DNA of 64,000 nt from Thermococcus sp. Bubb.Bath (GTDB lineage Archaea > Methanobacteriota_B > Thermococci > Thermococcales > Thermococcaceae): the NCBI RefSeq assembly GCF_012027595.1, contig NZ_SNUR01000003.1, positions 186,001 to 250,000 of the forward strand, read 5' to 3'. Each line of letters begins with the position of its first letter. The stretch's first letter is position 1. The notes under the pieces are model-generated. The model was not told the DNA's origin. It saw only the letters and a list, made by a program, of their open reading frames with translations, and did not search any database. Positions 34,962-42,790 of this stretch are shown here, piece by piece. The translations under genes and the position numbers were made by a program.

Positions 34962-35333
34962 TTAAGCTTCCTCCTGGCGCTCCTCCTCTGGCTCTCCTCT
35001 TCTCCTGCTCTCGTTCTTGATGACCTGCCTCACGTAGTCAATGAACTTTCTAACCTCTTCCAGGTCTTCCTCCGGGATGTCGGCTATCTTCTTGTTCTTG
35101 GTCTTGTAGGTCAGCAGTTTGAGCAGCGCGAGCCTTCCAAGGGCAGTTTTGGTGCTTATCTCGCCTTCCTTCCAGTCCCTCCAGATGGCGTTTGCTATGC
35201 CGTAGAACTCGGGGATGCTGTCAAGGCCCGGGTCGCCCACGTCTATAACGTCTTTTCCGAGGTACTTGTAGCGCTTCTCCTTCTCGTCCCTGGTGAACTC
35301 TTTGGTTTTCTCCCCAATGTATGTCCTGACCAT
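34962..35333 (-). CDS. Small charged helical protein, unknown function
   Basis: About 123 residues, highly charged and helical: GISTKTALGRL-like centre, EDLEEVRKFIDYVRQVIKNE, and an Arg/Glu tail (ESRRRGEPEEERQEEA). No signal peptide or membrane segment is visible. The ATG at 35333 has GGAGGTG at the right distance; GTG 35342 and ATG 35339 are alternatives. It reads as a conserved Thermococcales cytoplasmic protein; I do not know the family. It lies 49 bases downstream of the next minus-strand gene. Confidence 0.65.
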   Translation of the reverse strand: MVRTYIGEKTKEFTRDEKEKRYKYLGKDVIDVGDPGLDSIPEFYGIANAIWRDWKEGEISTKTALGRLALLKLLTYKTKNKKIADIPEEDLEEVRKFIDYVRQVIKNESRRRGEPEEERQEEA

Positions 35334-35381
35334 CTCCATCACCTCCAGGAGAAGTTCTCCTAAAAATTTATTAACTTTTCG

Positions 35382-36059
35382 TTATAAAATGATACTCCCC
35401 TCCTCAGGGAGGAGGGACTCGAGGAGGAGCTGGAGGGGCCTGTTGTCAACTTTTTCAACGGCTTCCGCCACATCTTCTAGGGAGACGTTCCCTGACTTGA
35501 AGGAAACGTATAAGTAGAGGGCGTATGCGGCTAAACGGGGGTCTCCTTCGCGTACTACCTCCATGGCGTGGGCCAGGAGGGGATCCTCAAGGAGCTTATC
35601 CGCCATAGCTCCCAGTGCCGTGTCGTTATCTTCCAGGAGAGCCTCTTTAAGGGGAGCGTAGAGATTCTTAATAAGAAGTTTGGCAGCCCTGGCCCTCTCG
35701 TCGAGGTCAAACTCTTCAACGGCCCCCCTCCTGCGCGGAAGGTAGTAGAAGAGCAGCACGGCAACTATTCCGAGGGCTATTATGGCATAAACCACTATCG
35801 AAACACCCGTTGGGGCCCCTCCAACAACCCCCGAATACCTGGAGCGGAAGAGGTAAAGGATGAAGAGGCCGCCGAGGGTCCAGGCGAGGGCAGTAATGAG
35901 ATACGTCCACATGTTCCCCTGAGATGGCTTTGGAGCCTTTCTCCTACCCTCTTCAAACCGAAGGCTCTCCTCTGCTATCTCCACCATCGCCTGAAGGCGC
36001 TTCATCCTCTTCTCTATCTCGGAGATTACACTTCCAACGGTAGGTTCCGGCATGTACAT
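35382..36059 (-). CDS. Two-TM membrane protein with cytosolic helical domain
   Basis: About 225 residues. An N-terminal helix (VGSVISEIEKRMKRLQAMVEIAEESLR) likely forms a coiled coil. Two membrane segments follow (about 52-71 and 85-106; TYLITALAWTLGGLFILYLF and VVYAIIALGIVAVLLFYYL), and a C-terminal helical domain of about 110 residues with HEAT-like character. No enzyme motif is visible. The start overlaps the creatininase stop (TGATG), so the two are coupled. Function is unknown. Confidence 0.7.
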   Translation of the reverse strand: MYMPEPTVGSVISEIEKRMKRLQAMVEIAEESLRFEEGRRKAPKPSQGNMWTYLITALAWTLGGLFILYLFRSRYSGVVGGAPTGVSIVVYAIIALGIVAVLLFYYLPRRRGAVEEFDLDERARAAKLLIKNLYAPLKEALLEDNDTALGAMADKLLEDPLLAHAMEVVREGDPRLAAYALYLYVSFKSGNVSLEDVAEAVEKVDNRPLQLLLESLLPEEGSIIL

Positions 36060-36775
36060 CACTCTTCTCCCAAGATGAGTCGAGCAATCCTCTCCGAAAC
36101 TGCCTCCAGTATGGCCTCGCCCTTCTCGGCGCTCGCGTTCCTGGGGTCGTCGTTAACCCCGTCCGGGAAGAGATCCTTGCCGATGTCCTTCTTTATGATT
36201 CTAACCGGAGTGCGCGTTTTTCTCCCCCTCGCCTTGTCCATACAGACGAGCTCTGGCCTTATTGCAAGGATAACGGACGTCTCATCCTCTCCAGCGTGCC
36301 CCTGGCTTGAGCATACTGAAAGTATCTCCTCTCTGAAGTCAATCCACCAGTTTATCAGCCATATCTCGACGTCCGGATAAAGCTCCGCGACGTCCTCCGC
36401 TGCCTCAGTTAGGGGATAAATGTTCCCCCCGTGGCCGTTCAGAAGCACGATGCGCTCAAAACCCTCCGAGACCAGCTCCGAGAGGATATCCCCAACGTAC
36501 ATCCTCAGCGACTCCGGTCTGACGTTTATGGTCCCTGGGTAGACGTTGAGGGTGAACGTGTGGCCGTACCAAACGGGAGGGGCTACCAGAACGTCCCTGC
36601 CTCTTCCCTCAATTTTTTCCTCAACGCGGCGGGCTATCTCCACGGGAGAGAAAACGTCGGTTCCAAGGGGGAGGTGCCTTCCGTGGGCCTCAACGCTCCC
36701 AACAGGCAGGATTACAGCCTCAAATTTTTCCTTTATTCTATCAAACTCCGGCCAGGTCAACTCCTCAAGCCTCAT
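36059..36775 (-). CDS. Creatininase-family amidohydrolase
   Basis: About 238 residues. Metal-ligand motifs of the family are PVGSVEAHGRHLPLGTD (Glu, His, Asp), LNGHGGN (His) and QGHAGEDETS (His, Glu). Members hydrolyse cyclic amides, including creatininase, the riboflavin/F420 pathway enzyme ArfB (formamide hydrolase) and MftE. ArfB-like activity is plausible in an archaeon but unproven. The ATG at 36775 follows GGTGG. The downstream membrane protein gene is coupled. The flippase-like gene lies just upstream on the same strand's convergent side, without obvious link. Confidence 0.8.
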   Translation of the reverse strand: MRLEELTWPEFDRIKEKFEAVILPVGSVEAHGRHLPLGTDVFSPVEIARRVEEKIEGRGRDVLVAPPVWYGHTFTLNVYPGTINVRPESLRMYVGDILSELVSEGFERIVLLNGHGGNIYPLTEAAEDVAELYPDVEIWLINWWIDFREEILSVCSSQGHAGEDETSVILAIRPELVCMDKARGRKTRTPVRIIKKDIGKDLFPDGVNDDPRNASAEKGEAILEAVSERIARLILGEE

Positions 36776-36820
36776 TATCGCCACCGTAGAGGGTAACCCT
36801 CAAACCTCATAAGCCTTTCC

Positions 36821-37684
36821 TCACTCTTCTCCAACGCCTATCCTGTAAAAGGGGACTATCCCCGCCACCGCGTAGATGTACTGGGTAAGGAACTTGTACG
36901 TGAAGGCTATAGTCATCCCCGCGGGAACGCTACCCATGGCCATGACGACGCCGAGCTCGTTTCCACCAATCCCACCTGGAGTCCCGAGGGCCCCTCCAAG
37001 GACGGTGGAGTACGTGACACCCAGAAGCCCCCTCCAGAGAGACACATGAACCCCAAATGCCCTGGCTGTTGAAACCAAAGCCAGGGAGAGAAATAAAGGC
37101 TGAAGGGGCGAGATGAGGAGGGCCTCGACAAAGCGCCCCTTCTTGGCTTTTTTCCAGCCAGTATAAAAGCGGTATGCCCAGTCTTCACGCCCCAACCGCT
37201 TAAACGGAAGCACTACTATACGGTACAAAGAGTCCTCATGAACTAGTGCCCAGAGAAAGAGAAAGGCAAAGGGAAGCATTGAGTAATTTCCAAAGGCAGC
37301 ACCGACCACCGTTCCCGGCAAGATTTCAAACACAGTCACCATACTTATTACACCTAAGGACATCCACCAGTCGTCCATGGCGTATTTGGCCTTTACTATG
37401 TTCCCCACTGCAGAATTCAGGGTCATGGAAAGATAACTGTTCATAAGGTTGAGCCTCAGGAGCTGGAGAAAACCGACGGAGGAAGAGCCCCTGAGGAGGA
37501 AATACCAAACAGCAGTGGAAACCAGGTACGCAAACACGCCAAAGAGAGAGGCCAAAAAGAAGTAGAGAGGCTCAACTTCTGAGAGCTCTATCGTCATAAC
37601 CTCCTTTGAAATACGGAAGAAGAGAAAGATGGCTAGGATTATCGTGAGGGCAAGGGAGAGGGCCCTCCTGAGATTCCGTTTCAA
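36821..37684 (-). CDS. UPF0104 / lysylphosphatidylglycerol-synthetase-TM-like protein
   Basis: 287 residues with 7-8 membrane segments. The family motif [14 protein letters not shown] near the C-terminus and [26 protein letters not shown] near the middle identify the LPG_synthase_TM/UPF0104 group. Members are thought to flip or bind lipids; a role in archaeal lipid or glycolipid handling is inference. The stop of speE overlaps its ATG (ATGA-type, 37681-37684), so it is translationally coupled to spermidine synthase. Confidence 0.78.
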   Translation of the reverse strand: MKRNLRRALSLALTIILAIFLFFRISKEVMTIELSEVEPLYFFLASLFGVFAYLVSTAVWYFLLRGSSSVGFLQLLRLNLMNSYLSMTLNSAVGNIVKAKYAMDDWWMSLGVISMVTVFEILPGTVVGAAFGNYSMLPFAFLFLWALVHEDSLYRIVVLPFKRLGREDWAYRFYTGWKKAKKGRFVEALLISPLQPLFLSLALVSTARAFGVHVSLWRGLLGVTYSTVLGGALGTPGGIGGNELGVVMAMGSVPAGMTIAFTYKFLTQYIYAVAGIVPFYRIGVGEE

Positions 37685-38550
37685 TCTCCCTCCTCCAGGA
37701 GCTTTCTGATGTAACGCGGCATCTGAAAGAGGGTCTCGTGCCTCCCCGGGTCGTAGTAGTACAGGTCGAGTTCCTTGGCCCTCTCAAGGTCGACCTTCGT
37801 GAAGTCAATATCTCCCTTAACTCCCACCAGGAAGCCCCACGGGGATGCGTAGCCAATGACGGGGAAGCTGAAGTAGTAAACCCTGTCAAAGACATTCTTC
37901 ATTGTCCTGTACGCGTCCATAAGCTCGTTAGTGAAGAGGTAGACGCTGCCAGCCTGGGTTATGTAGAGTCCCCTATCGTTGAGCTTCTCGTAGGCGTCCC
38001 TGAAGAACTCCTCGGAGAAGAGAAGCTTGGCCGGGCCAACCGGGTCAGTCGAGTCAACTATGATGACGTCAAAGCGCTCCTCGGTTTCGCGGAGGTACTT
38101 AACCCCATCGCCGATAATGAGCTTCCCCCTCGGCTCCTCTCCCTTTATTAGTCTATCGAGAAGGTCTTTGGCAATGTCGAGGTAGAGGTAGGAAGCCTCG
38201 ACGACCCCATCGTCTATCTCAACCATCGTGGCCTTTTCAACGGTCTTGTGCCTCAGAACCTCGCGGAGGGCACCGCCGTCGCCGCCGCCTATGACGAGAA
38301 TCCTGCGCGGGTTGGGATGGGCAAGCATCACTGTATGAACAAGGGGTTCGTGGTAGCTCTCCTCGCCAACCTCCACGAGCTGAACCGTCCCATCGAGGAC
38401 GAGCAGCTTCCCGAATCCTTCTGTTTCATATATCTCCAGGCGCTGGTAGTCGGTCTGGGTCTCGAAGAGCCTCCTCCTCACTTTAAAGCCCACGCCGTAT
38501 CCGCGGGGATACCATTCGATGAAGGCATTATCTTCATTGTTGAACCCCAT
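37681..38550 (-). CDS. speE: Polyamine aminopropyltransferase (spermidine synthase family)
   Basis: 289 residues. [13 protein letters not shown] at the start, [37 protein letters not shown], the dcSAM-binding [16 protein letters not shown] and the catalytic Asp in [12 protein letters not shown] are all present. Hyperthermophile versions accept agmatine, cadaverine or putrescine. It moves the aminopropyl group from decarboxylated SAM. Agmatine made by PdaD, encoded 600 bases away, would be the natural substrate for N1-aminopropylagmatine, and mat in the same window supplies SAM. The ATG start is preceded by GGTGATGAC. Confidence 0.92.
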   Translation of the reverse strand: MGFNNEDNAFIEWYPRGYGVGFKVRRRLFETQTDYQRLEIYETEGFGKLLVLDGTVQLVEVGEESYHEPLVHTVMLAHPNPRRILVIGGGDGGALREVLRHKTVEKATMVEIDDGVVEASYLYLDIAKDLLDRLIKGEEPRGKLIIGDGVKYLRETEERFDVIIVDSTDPVGPAKLLFSEEFFRDAYEKLNDRGLYITQAGSVYLFTNELMDAYRTMKNVFDRVYYFSFPVIGYASPWGFLVGVKGDIDFTKVDLERAKELDLYYYDPGRHETLFQMPRYIRKLLEEGD

Positions 38551-38616
38551 GTCATCACCAAAGAGGGGTTGAGGTTGTAGTTTTAAACATGACGCTTGGG
38601 AAGGTTAACCTATGTA

Positions 38617-38627
38617 AAATTTATAAA
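38617..38627 (+). promoter_or_regulatory. TATA box of the 160-residue hypothetical gene
   Basis: AAATTTATAAA lies 23-33 bases before the ATG at 38650 and no ribosome binding site is visible. This is a typical leaderless archaeal promoter. Confidence 0.5.
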
Positions 38628-38649
38628 GGGACGACGAACATTCTTTAAC

Positions 38650-39138
38650 ATGAGCAAGAGTGTAATCAGAAAGGAGCTCTTCCAGAAGGTCAGCGAACTC
38701 GCGCCCCTCGTGGAGGAAGGTCTGAAATACGGTGTCCCTCACCTCGTTGGGGAGATAACCGATGGTGGAGAGCCCAAAGTGGATATTTCTGTTACGGTGT
38801 TTGAAAACTCGCATCACAGAATCCTCCTTCCCGAGAACGGTGTTCTCCGGTTTATGTTCCCTGCGGATACCCCCAATCCCCGGCGCCTGTTTCTGGAACT
38901 CTGGATGTTCCTGAACGGAAAGTCAAGTGGGGACGCTCTAGAACCGGGAAGCGTGATCAGAGGTGTTCTGAAAAATGCCCTCGAAAAGAGAGGATTCGAA
39001 GTAGTGTGGATGACCGTCAACGAGAACGCAGAAGGAGGTTACATAGGAGTTCTGGCAACGAAGGGGGGAATCCGGTACAGGATGACGTTTGAAAAGAGGG
39101 GAGGAGAGTTCATCCTCCTGGAAATGGAGAGGGTGTAG
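38650..39138 (+). CDS. Hypothetical cytoplasmic protein between speE and pdaD
   Basis: 162 residues, alpha/beta, without signal or membrane segments. A helical start (SVIRKELFQKVSELAPLVEEGL) is followed by paired beta strands (DISVTVFENSHHRILLP, GVLRFMFPADTPNPRRLF) and a C-terminal sheet (RYRMTFEKRGGEFILLEMERV). I do not recognise a family. The start at 38650 is chosen because of the leaderless promoter just upstream. It is divergent from speE and abuts pdaD tail-to-tail (stop 39138, pdaD stop 39139). Confidence 0.65.
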   Translation: MSKSVIRKELFQKVSELAPLVEEGLKYGVPHLVGEITDGGEPKVDISVTVFENSHHRILLPENGVLRFMFPADTPNPRRLFLELWMFLNGKSSGDALEPGSVIRGVLKNALEKRGFEVVWMTVNENAEGGYIGVLATKGGIRYRMTFEKRGGEFILLEMERV

Positions 39139-39612
39139 TCAGTAGGGAAACATCACGACCGCAGCCAGGGCAGCCGCCGGCTTGTCCTCAACCGTTATCT
39201 CAGCCGAGGCAACGCGGAACTCCTTGAGCTTCCATCCCCTGACCCTGAAGCCTTCCTCCACCATCTTCCTGACCATTTCTTCGGCCTCTTCCTTGGTGCA
39301 GTAGCCGGAGTACTCGTAGATTAGGCCTCCTTCGTTGCCCTCGCTTATGCCAACACCAAGGGCCGCGCTTATCGTCATTCCCGGCTCATCGCTCTCTATG
39401 TGGGCGTAGACGGTCGGGAGGAGCATTCCTATGGGAACGTTGTGGACCACCTCTATCCATTCGATGTGCGCGGGAATGACACTGCTCAGCTTGACGAGGT
39501 TAACGTTCCCTATGCCGAGCTTGAGGAGAGCGTTATCGAACGCATTGAGCTTTGTTCCTCCTTCTGCGGAAGCAGCACCAATAAACGCCCTCTTGGGGGT
39601 CGTCCAGCTCAT
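39139..39612 (-). CDS. pdaD: Pyruvoyl-dependent arginine decarboxylase
   Basis: 157 residues, the standard length. The self-cleavage site is the Ser43-Ser44 pair in LVKLSSVIPAHIE; Ser44 becomes the pyruvoyl group of the alpha chain. Further family blocks are PTVYAHIESDEPG, GVGISEGNEGGLIYEYSG and AAALAAVVMFPY. It decarboxylates arginine to agmatine, the first step of archaeal polyamine synthesis and also a precursor of agmatidine in tRNA-Ile2. A GGTGGTGAAAG ribosome binding site precedes the ATG. Confidence 0.93.
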   Translation of the reverse strand: MSWTTPKRAFIGAASAEGGTKLNAFDNALLKLGIGNVNLVKLSSVIPAHIEWIEVVHNVPIGMLLPTVYAHIESDEPGMTISAALGVGISEGNEGGLIYEYSGYCTKEEAEEMVRKMVEEGFRVRGWKLKEFRVASAEITVEDKPAAALAAVVMFPY

Positions 39613-39722
39613 CTTTCACCACCTATCTCACTTTTTAACTACCCGTTCCCTCATCGCACTACTTATAAACGTTTCGAGGATTCAATACCGATGTCCAGAG
39701 AACCCCTGGAGAAGAGGGGAGT

Positions 39723-40868
39723 TCACGCTCCCTCTTCGTTCCCAAGGAACTGTATAATCCTGCCGAGGCTTGCTGAGACGAAGATACCGAGTATGCTAGC
39801 TAGAGAAGTCATGGCATAAAGGTGTTCGCTCAGTACACCGTAGGAGTAGCCGACTTCTCCAACGAGGAGGCCGAGGACGCCAAAGCTCGATATACCAGCG
39901 GCCCTGGCGAGGGAGGCCCTAGCATTACCATCCCAGAAAAAGGCAGTGGTCATGATAAGACGGACGATGTATACCACCACGAAGAAGTAGATAACCCCCA
40001 GTGACAGCTCGGCATCGAAGTTTATCCCCCTCCAAGCGAAGAATATCGGGGCGAATATGCCGTAGGTAACTCCCGAGATTATCGTGTAAATCCTCTCATA
40101 CTGTTTGGTTCCCACCAGATCACTGTGGAGCATTAAGCCTACGAGAAACGCCCCTATGCTGAAGTGGAGGCCTATCTCCTCGCTTATCAATCCGAGGGAA
40201 GTGGCCAGTATCATGACCATACCAAAAACGGCCTCATCACTCCTCAGCCTGCGCAGTCTCGTGATTATCCACAGTCTGTGCTTTATTCCGAGGACGTAGT
40301 TAACCGCCAGCAGACCCCCGATGAAAAGCCCGTCCAAGAGGAGCTCGAAGGCAAGCCTTAGGGGGCTGGGGTGGTAAAGCTCCACGTTTATACCTAGGTA
40401 GAGAATGGTGAGGGTTCCGACTTCGCTGATAACGGCGTATGAGAGCGCTATGTGAAGGAAATCATGGCCGAAGAAGCGCGTGAACCTTATGACAACTGGG
40501 GCAGATGCCACGGATAGTATCGATGCCACGACAACAGTGTCCACTCCAAGATGATAGTCCGTGAAGGGAAGGGTGAGGACGATCATCACCAGGAGGGTGA
40601 TGATGTAAACTGGAAGGCTCTTTCTTCCCCCGACACGAACCTCTTCGGGGGTTAGCTCCAGACCCGCATAGAGCATGAGGAAGAAAACGCCCAGCTCCGC
40701 CAGGAGCTCCATATCTGAGCGCGGCATACCCTTGAAGAATACGCCAATAGCCAGACCCGCTGTTATCTCTCCTAGAAAACCTGGATAACCGATTTTCTCA
40801 AAGAGTTCGGCAAAGAGCCTCGCAACGGCTATTATTATGAAGACGTACCCTATGACCCCAAACGCCAC
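39723..40868 (-). CDS. CPA2-type cation:proton antiporter
   Basis: 381 residues with 11-12 membrane segments. Conserved parts of the Na+/H+ exchanger fold include GFLGEITAGLAIGVFF, ELGVFFLMLYAGLELTPEE, SILSVASAPVVIRF (unwound helix region) and GAFLVGLMLHSD. It lacks a TrkA-type C-terminal domain. It would exchange Na+ or K+ for protons at the membrane. The start is a GTG at 40868 with GGAGG seven bases before it; the minus-strand TATA (CTTTCATATATC) stands at about 40895. Confidence 0.85.
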   Translation of the reverse strand: MAFGVIGYVFIIIAVARLFAELFEKIGYPGFLGEITAGLAIGVFFKGMPRSDMELLAELGVFFLMLYAGLELTPEEVRVGGRKSLPVYIITLLVMIVLTLPFTDYHLGVDTVVVASILSVASAPVVIRFTRFFGHDFLHIALSYAVISEVGTLTILYLGINVELYHPSPLRLAFELLLDGLFIGGLLAVNYVLGIKHRLWIITRLRRLRSDEAVFGMVMILATSLGLISEEIGLHFSIGAFLVGLMLHSDLVGTKQYERIYTIISGVTYGIFAPIFFAWRGINFDAELSLGVIYFFVVVYIVRLIMTTAFFWDGNARASLARAAGISSFGVLGLLVGEVGYSYGVLSEHLYAMTSLASILGIFVSASLGRIIQFLGNEEGA

Positions 40869-40951
40869 CCTCTAACCTCCTGCAAGAGCTGAAAACGATA
40901 TATGAAAGACAATGATACAGAGATATAGAAAAAGTTTTGGGAAAACTAAAC

Positions 40952-42664
40952 TCACCTGACGATAACGTTCAGCTTCTGGAGCTTTAGAGTGATGCTGTAT
41001 TCCCTTGAAACATCCCTGATGACGCGGAGTATTGTCTCCCTGGCGTCCCTCTTTAGTTTATCCTCATCTACACCGGAAAACGAGCCGAAGAGCCCCCCAA
41101 CCTCCTCCTTAAGGAAGGATGCCTCGATGTCAACATAGACAGTTGAGTCCTTGACGTCCCAGTTGAGCTTGAGCCACTTGAAGGTAACCCTTGGAATAAG
41201 CTTAAGCTCGGTGTGGAGCCTGCTCTTAAGGACTTCCATGGCGGGCTCAATCCTGCTCTTCAAAAGTGCCTGCTCGCTTTCCTTCTTCTTCTCCTCAGTT
41301 AGGAATGAGAGCTCGTCTACTCCTGCCTGTCGAAGGAGCTTCTCTACTTCCTTCTCAAGGTCTGCCTTCTTCTGGAGTATCTCGGCTGCTTTGCTGGACG
41401 TCACCTTGGATCCGGAAGGTGTTACAACCGCGGCAGGCTTCCTTACGAACTCCACATCAACCGTATGAACGGTTATGTAGCGATCCAGCGTCTTTCCGAG
41501 CTCCTTGGCATGGTGGTTCAGTATGTCCCGGATTGCCCTCTGGGCTTCGTCTTCCGTCAGTGAGGTCTCAACCGCGAGCTTGACGTTTATTTCGAACTCC
41601 CTGCGACCCTTAACATCAAAGTTGGCGGCATCCACCTTGATTCCTGCATCCCTCATCTCACCGACAGCGGTCTTGGTCATTGCGCTGAAGTACGTCCACA
41701 CGTCCTCAAGGACAGAGAGTGTTATCTTTCCGTCCTTGCCCACTTTTCCTGTCTTCTTCTTGTCTTTCTCAACGATTTCCTGCGGTTTCAGTTCCTTCCC
41801 ATCGAGAGAAACGCGTATATCCCTGAGGATTGGCTTGACATCGGCCTCCCTCAGTATCACCGGAGCATGTTTGCTTATGGCGTGGAGCATCCTCTTCTCT
41901 GCTACTTCTCTCATCTGCCCTTCACTGTGGCCACAGAGGTGGACGTTCAGGTAGAGAACCCCACCGGAGAGCTCACCGGAGAACTCGATGCGGTTGAGCT
42001 GAAGGGTTCTTATCCTCCTGGCCTCCTGGATGAGGAGCTTGGCGTACTCCTTTAGAGCACCCTCAAGGTTTTCCCCGCCGGGTATTTCAATGGTTATCTC
42101 AACCTCTCCTGGCTTTGAGGATAGTTTGGGCTTCTCTTCAGTGGGTTTTCTTGTTTCTTCAGTTTCTTTAACCTTCTTCTCCACTGGGGGAGTTTTCTCC
42201 TCAGGGTGTTTATGCTGAGGTTGGGGTTTTGGAGCGGGTTTAGCTTTCTGAACTGGGGGTGCGGAAGGTTTTGCCGGCGGCCCCCCACCGAAGAGCTCAT
42301 CCAGGGGGACCTTCGGGGTCTCACTGTAGATATCAAGATTATCAGCTATGGAGAGCTTAGTGCTTATTTCGTCAAGGGAATAAACGTCAATCACCATAGG
42401 GGCAGCGGCCATTCCGCGTAGGAGCTCTATGGCATCGTTTCCTTTAACAACGGCACCCGATTCAATCTCCTGACCCTCTGCGGCCAAAACCTTGCTGCTG
42501 TCAAAAAGAACCGTTATGTAATACCTTGAACTTCCTTTCTTTCCAAGGGCTTTGATAAAAACGGAGCTTGCACCTGAAAGTGCCTCCTGTATCTCTCTGA
42601 GCAGTTCCCCTGGAGAGGTCACGACTATGTTCTCCTTAAGGGGTTTGACATCCGGCAGCTTCAT
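40952..42664 (-). CDS. DUF2226 family protein
   Basis: 570 residues, cytoplasmic. An N-terminal DUF2226-type domain of about 120 residues (SSVFIKALGKKGSSRYYITVLFD, GNDAIELLRGM) is followed by a Pro/Lys/Glu-rich spacer (about 125-195). A long alpha/beta region follows with three similar units, each ending like 'ITLKLQKLNV', 'LNRIEFSGEL' or 'ITVHTVDVEF', suggesting an internal triplication. There is a helical stretch KKADLEKEVEKLLRQAG. The family is essentially restricted to Thermococcales and has no known role. The ATG at 42664 follows GGTGAGAAC. It is divergent from the TrkA-N/DHH gene across a gap with two inverted repeats. Confidence 0.75.
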   Translation of the reverse strand: MKLPDVKPLKENIVVTSPGELLREIQEALSGASSVFIKALGKKGSSRYYITVLFDSSKVLAAEGQEIESGAVVKGNDAIELLRGMAAAPMVIDVYSLDEISTKLSIADNLDIYSETPKVPLDELFGGGPPAKPSAPPVQKAKPAPKPQPQHKHPEEKTPPVEKKVKETEETRKPTEEKPKLSSKPGEVEITIEIPGGENLEGALKEYAKLLIQEARRIRTLQLNRIEFSGELSGGVLYLNVHLCGHSEGQMREVAEKRMLHAISKHAPVILREADVKPILRDIRVSLDGKELKPQEIVEKDKKKTGKVGKDGKITLSVLEDVWTYFSAMTKTAVGEMRDAGIKVDAANFDVKGRREFEINVKLAVETSLTEDEAQRAIRDILNHHAKELGKTLDRYITVHTVDVEFVRKPAAVVTPSGSKVTSSKAAEILQKKADLEKEVEKLLRQAGVDELSFLTEEKKKESEQALLKSRIEPAMEVLKSRLHTELKLIPRVTFKWLKLNWDVKDSTVYVDIEASFLKEEVGGLFGSFSGVDEDKLKRDARETILRVIRDVSREYSITLKLQKLNVIVR

Positions 42665-42696
42665 GTTCTCACCGTCTGATTGGTTAGTGGGCGACA

Positions 42697-42708
42697 CCTA
42701 TATATATC
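42697..42708 (-). promoter_or_regulatory. TATA box of the DUF2226 gene
   Basis: GATATATATAGG on the minus strand lies about 33-44 bases before the ATG at 42664. It is one of the clearest TATA elements in the window. Confidence 0.6.
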
Positions 42709-42712
42709 CGAA

Positions 42713-42729
42713 ACACCAAGGGGGGGTGT
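42713..42729. repeat. Inverted repeat ACACC-N7-GGTGT in divergent promoter
   Basis: The five-base arms flank AAGGGGG. It lies just upstream of the DUF2226 TATA box. It is short, so it may be a regulator half-site pair or chance. Confidence 0.4.
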
Positions 42730-42736
42730 CCCTTCC

Positions 42737-42754
42737 CGTTGGGATATACCAACG
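42737..42754. promoter_or_regulatory. Inverted repeat CGTTGG-GATATA-CCAACG, candidate operator
   Basis: The perfect six-base arms with a six-base spacer form an 18-base dyad between the two divergent TATA boxes. It is only 4 bases upstream of the TrkA-DHH TATA (42758). The position and symmetry fit a dimeric regulator site. Confidence 0.5.
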
Positions 42755-42757
42755 CAC

Positions 42758-42767
42758 CTATTTAAAC
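42758..42767 (+). promoter_or_regulatory. TATA box of the TrkA-N/DHH gene
   Basis: CTATTTAAAC lies 24-33 bases before the ATG at 42791. GGTGGTGATC directly precedes the ATG. Confidence 0.55.
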
Positions 42768-42790
42768 GTTGTTGCTCACAGGTGGTGATC

